A stretch of DNA of 8,137 bases from Planctomycetota bacterium (GTDB lineage: Bacteria; Planctomycetota; MHYJ01; JACPRB01). This document shows, in pieces, positions 5,821 to 8,137 of this stretch. Positions within the stretch are counted from its first letter, which is position 1; the number at the start of each line of letters is the position of its first letter. The stretch lies in contig JACQFK010000265.1 in the NCBI GenBank assembly GCA_016200125.1, forward strand, positions 1 to 8,137. Direction: 5' to 3'. The translations under genes and the position numbers were made by a program. The notes beneath the pieces were generated by a model, which saw nothing but the letters and a program-made list of their open reading frames with translations, was not told the origin of the DNA and did not search any database.

Positions 5821-6299
5821 CACTTCCCCTGGCGCACGGCGCTGCCCCAGATCCCGGAGTGGTCCGTCACGACCTCGCCGGACTTCAACAGGACATTGCC
5901 GCCTTCTTTTCCGTCTTCGCTGTGACTGAGCTCCATGTCGCAGCCGAGCGGGGCCTTCGCGTCGAGCGTCGACAGGTCCACGGGCGGGGGCCCGAAATAG
6001 TGGCAGGGCGGGGCCTCGGGGGCCTCCACGAAAGGGCAGCGGATCGTCTCGGCCGACACGAGCGGCGGCGAGGTCTTCGTCAGCCGCTCCCAGTAGGCGC
6101 GACCGTATTCCTTGGCGCCGGGCTGCGGCGCCTTCGCCTGGGCTTCGTGGAGCGTCTTGAGATGTCCGCGGCACTCGAGAAGCCTGTCCAGGCGCGAGCC
6201 GCGGGAGATCGCCGGGACGATGAGCGCGATGACGATGCCGACGATCGTGATCGCGGCCGTCACCTCGACCAGCGTGATTCCGTCGTCGCGACGCCGCAT
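5811..6299 (-). CDS. Divergent prepilin-like protein, copy 3
   Basis: This is a 162-residue protein from the ATG at 6299. MRRRDDG followed by ITLVEVTAAITIVGIVIALIVP is a class III prepilin leader and helix, cleaved between Gly7 and Ile8, with Glu12 as mature Glu5. The C-terminal half aligns loosely with the two downstream prepilins (W-L, PPL--A, a Cys, Y-GP, APLGCD, then H...GGNVLLKSGEV), but Asp-Gly is replaced by Ser-Gly and the paralogue-specific stretches are absent. It is thus an older duplicate, perhaps a minor pilin of the same assembly. The longer open frame up to 6614 overlaps the end of the YfhO gene and is not credible. No Shine-Dalgarno precedes the ATG. A TATACT six bases ahead could serve a leaderless transcript, but reading on from the YfhO gene 23 bases upstream is as likely. 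Confidence 0.85.
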   Translation of the reverse strand: MRRRDDGITLVEVTAAITIVGIVIALIVPAISRGSRLDRLLECRGHLKTLHEAQAKAPQPGAKEYGRAYWERLTKTSPPLVSAETIRCPFVEAPEAPPCHYFGPPPVDLSTLDAKAPLGCDMELSHSEDGKEGGNVLLKSGEVVTDHSGIWGSAVRQGKCRP

Positions 6300-6316
6300 G
6301 AAGGAAGTATAGCGCC

Positions 6317-6340
6317 GTCCGCTCAGGAAGCGGACTTTTT
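6317..6340 (+). terminator. Possible plus-strand intrinsic terminator at the YfhO gene end
   Basis: GTCCGCT, a 5-base loop, AGCGGAC and then TTTTT on the plus strand have the form of a rho-independent terminator. No plus-strand gene is present, so it could only stop antisense transcription. On the minus strand the same stem overlaps the YfhO stop codon (6323-6325) without a T-run. The T-run corresponds to two lysine codons of the YfhO protein, so it may be coincidence. Confidence 0.35.
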
Positions 6341-8137
6341 CCGGAGGACGCAGAAGCCGAGGACGCCGATGATCGTCAGCGCCGTCACGATCAGCCCGTT
6401 CCGCGCCGAGGAGGGGCGGAAGCGCATCGTCACGGAGTGCGTGCCGGCGGGGACCGCGACCGCGCGGAAGGCGAGGTTGGCCCGCAGGATCGGCGCTTCC
6501 TTGCCGTCCACTTCCGCCTCCCATCCGGGGTAGAAGGTGTCCGAAACGACGAGGATCGAGTCGGCTTTGGCCTCTACCTTGAGCTCGAAGCGATCCGACG
6601 CTCGCGCTATCCACGCCACAGCTCCCCCGCCCTCGCCCGTGCGGGGGAGCTGAGGAGTATCGAGCAGCACGACCGTCGTGCGGGGGTCATGGTCGGCCGA
6701 CTGGAGGAGCCGGGCGGCTTCGCTCTCGTTGGCGAGGACCGCTCGCGAGACGAGGAAGGCCCTCGGAAGCGCGGTCGGGTTCTCATAGAGAGTGAGCGGA
6801 CCGCGGGTCTCTTTCTTCCGGTAGCGGGGTTCGAGCTCGAGAGAGAAGGGCCAATACAGGTATTTCATGTTGGCGACGTCGAGCAGGCGCGAATCCAGGT
6901 TCGCGACAACGAGGACGCGGCCGCTTCCCACGACCGACCGGGGACCGCTCGTCGCGATGCAGTACTGCACGGTGGAAAGCGGGGCGATCGACTCGTAGCC
7001 CATCATGGCCTCGATGCCGTTGAGGGCAAGGAGGTTGTTGCCGATGGAGAGCGACCAGAGGTTCGCATCGGGAGGCCCGTCTTGCAGACGGATGCTGCCG
7101 AGGGCGCGCCAGGGGCCGGGCGCGGCATCCTCGAACCTGACCGAAGACTCCAGCGGAGCCGGATCGGCAGGGCGGTTGAACAGGACGAAGTTGGGGAGCA
7201 GGTCCACGAGGATCGCCGCGAAGCAGAAGGCGAGGGTCACGCGGGGCCTGGCCGCGGTCAGGATCATTCCCGCGGCCAGCGCGAGTCCGACGAGCGTCTC
7301 CGCCACCGCGCCGTGGGCGGTGTAGAAGGCCAGCAGGCTGAGCGACAGCCCGGCGGGAATCAGGAGCAGGCGGGCGGTTTTCGAGGGATCCTGCCGAAGC
7401 TCGTCCAGGCCGGCGGCGGCGAGCAGCGTGAGGCAGAGGCCGAAGACATAGACCCAGCGCGCCGGCATGCTCAGATTCAGGAAAGGGATGAGGAGCGCGA
7501 GCTCGGCGAGCGGCTTGAGGAAGGCGACCAGCAGCGCCGTCACAGCGAAAAGCGAGAGGTAGCGGATCCAGGGATCGCGGAATCCGCGGAAGGCGCCCGC
7601 GACCGCGAGCATGAATCCGGACGCCCCCGCGTAGATCGTGAACTCCGATCGCAGGAGTCCGTCGGGAGGATAGCAGACCTTGCCCAGCGCGAGGCCCGCC
7701 AGGTACGTCGGAAGCTCCCAGGGCATCGCGTAGTGCATCCGGGCGTCCTCGCCGGGAACGCGGAGGCCGTTCAGGACCGAGTCAAGCTGGGTCAGGATCG
7801 CCGCCATGCCCGTGCCGACGGCGGCGGCGATGAAGATCGCGCCCCCGCGAAGGATGAATCCTCGGGCATCACGATCCCGGATCCACGAAACGACCAGCCA
7901 GAGCGACAGGAAGATCATCACGTGCAGCGCGTGCTGTCCGTGGCTGCCGAGAATGATGAGCCCCATCGACAGCCCGCCCAGCGCCAGGGGCTTGAAGGAG
8001 CGGCGCGTCAGGCCGAGCTGAATCCCCAGGAGGGCCAGCGGCGCGAAGACGCTCGCCCCCATGAAGGTGCCGGTCGAGAACCAGAACGTGTTGTAGCCGA
8101 TCAGCATCCACATCAGGCCGCCCAGCGCGGCCGCGAC
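6323..8137 (-). CDS. YfhO-family multi-pass membrane protein (N-terminus beyond window)
   Basis: 604 residues are visible; the frame stays open to the window edge, past the internal Met at 8113, so the N-terminus is missing (family members are usually about 800 or more residues). The first 330 residues or so contain around ten hydrophobic segments, a soluble extracytoplasmic domain follows (about 335-575), and one last membrane helix (GLIVTALTIIGVLGFCVL) precedes a basic tail RKKSAS. The C-terminal stretch SDTFYPGWEAEVDGKEAPI...FRAVAVPAGTHSV is diagnostic for YfhO. The family has a GT-C-like architecture; Gram-positive members act with a flippase and a polyprenyl-phosphate sugar synthase in glycosylating envelope polymers. 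By analogy a role in transferring lipid-linked sugars at the outer face of the membrane is plausible but unproven here. A palindrome (6619-6652) interrupts the soluble domain in frame. The prepilin genes follow 23 bases later. Confidence 0.85.
   Translation of the reverse strand, partial: VAAALGGLMWMLIGYNTFWFSTGTFMGASVFAPLALLGIQLGLTRRSFKPLALGGLSMGLIILGSHGQHALHVMIFLSLWLVVSWIRDRDARGFILRGGAIFIAAAVGTGMAAILTQLDSVLNGLRVPGEDARMHYAMPWELPTYLAGLALGKVCYPPDGLLRSEFTIYAGASGFMLAVAGAFRGFRDPWIRYLSLFAVTALLVAFLKPLAELALLIPFLNLSMPARWVYVFGLCLTLLAAAGLDELRQDPSKTARLLLIPAGLSLSLLAFYTAHGAVAETLVGLALAAGMILTAARPRVTLAFCFAAILVDLLPNFVLFNRPADPAPLESSVRFEDAAPGPWRALGSIRLQDGPPDANLWSLSIGNNLLALNGIEAMMGYESIAPLSTVQYCIATSGPRSVVGSGRVLVVANLDSRLLDVANMKYLYWPFSLELEPRYRKKETRGPLTLYENPTALPRAFLVSRAVLANESEAARLLQSADHDPRTTVVLLDTPQLPRTGEGGGAVAWIARASDRFELKVEAKADSILVVSDTFYPGWEAEVDGKEAPILRANLAFRAVAVPAGTHSVTMRFRPSSARNGLIVTALTIIGVLGFCVLRKKSAS
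6619..6652. repeat. 34-base palindromic element inside the YfhO coding region
   Basis: A perfect 12-bp inverted repeat (CAGCTCCCCCGC and its complement) flanks a 10-base loop. It codes for the stretch QLPRTGEGGGAV in the extracytoplasmic domain, a Gly-rich segment that reads like a loop, so the frame is kept. The form suits a small mobile palindrome that landed in a tolerant loop, although no second copy is in this window. Confidence 0.5.

Noticed and set aside
5811..6614. A longer version of prepilin copy 3 beginning at 6614.
   Set aside because: The extra 105 residues overlap the YfhO gene in another frame and would put a hydrophilic extension ahead of the prepilin leader; the ATG at 6299 gives a normal short leader.

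Overview
The window is high in GC (roughly two thirds by eye) and carries a one-directional run of genes: every gene I can support is on the minus strand, so the order of transcription runs from high to low coordinates. The style of the proteins points to a planctomycete or a close relative. The signs are prepilin-like proteins with a C-terminal 'GGN-hydrophobic-FKDGRVEEF' signature related to the H-X9-DG domain, a secreted protein opening with a 'V-I-V-L-K-G-G-S-R-V-S-G-R-V-V' strand pair just after its signal peptide, and lipoproteins of unknown function. The lineage is an inference and no marker gene is present. No RNA gene, CRISPR array or insertion sequence was found.

Right part (8137 to 5811). 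A YfhO-family multi-pass membrane protein, cut off at its N-terminus by the window edge, is followed 23 bases later by a prepilin-like protein. Middle (5691 to 4604). Two more prepilin-like proteins follow; they are close paralogues of each other and distant ones of the first, so three class III-type prepilins lie in tandem. The spacers and stop codons in this part are rich in hairpins. No pilus ATPase, prepilin peptidase or secretin is in the window.

Left-centre (4603 to 2425). A 232-base intergenic region holds three copies of a roughly 30-base palindromic repeat, two of them forming a perfect 28-bp inverted repeat. It is followed by panD (aspartate 1-decarboxylase), an exported single-HKD phospholipase D/nuclease-like protein 7 bases downstream, and a lipoprotein whose start overlaps the nuclease end by 31 bases. 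The lipoprotein reading frame is broken near its end by what looks like one extra G.

Left (2453 to 1). A 129-base gap contains a perfect TATAAT, then comes a secreted protein ending in eight CxxC motifs (DnaJ-type zinc-finger style, no J domain), and a class I SAM-dependent methyltransferase whose ATG overlaps the previous stop (TGATG) and which runs off the left edge.

The genes do not form one recognisable pathway. PanD makes beta-alanine for coenzyme A. The prepilins, YfhO protein, lipoprotein, CxxC protein and HKD protein all belong to the envelope or beyond it. I see no clear defence system or biosynthetic cluster. The most unusual points are the palindromic repeat cluster, the recently homogenised prepilin pair, stop codons inside hairpins in three consecutive genes, non-canonical active-site residues in PanD, and the exported multi-CxxC protein.
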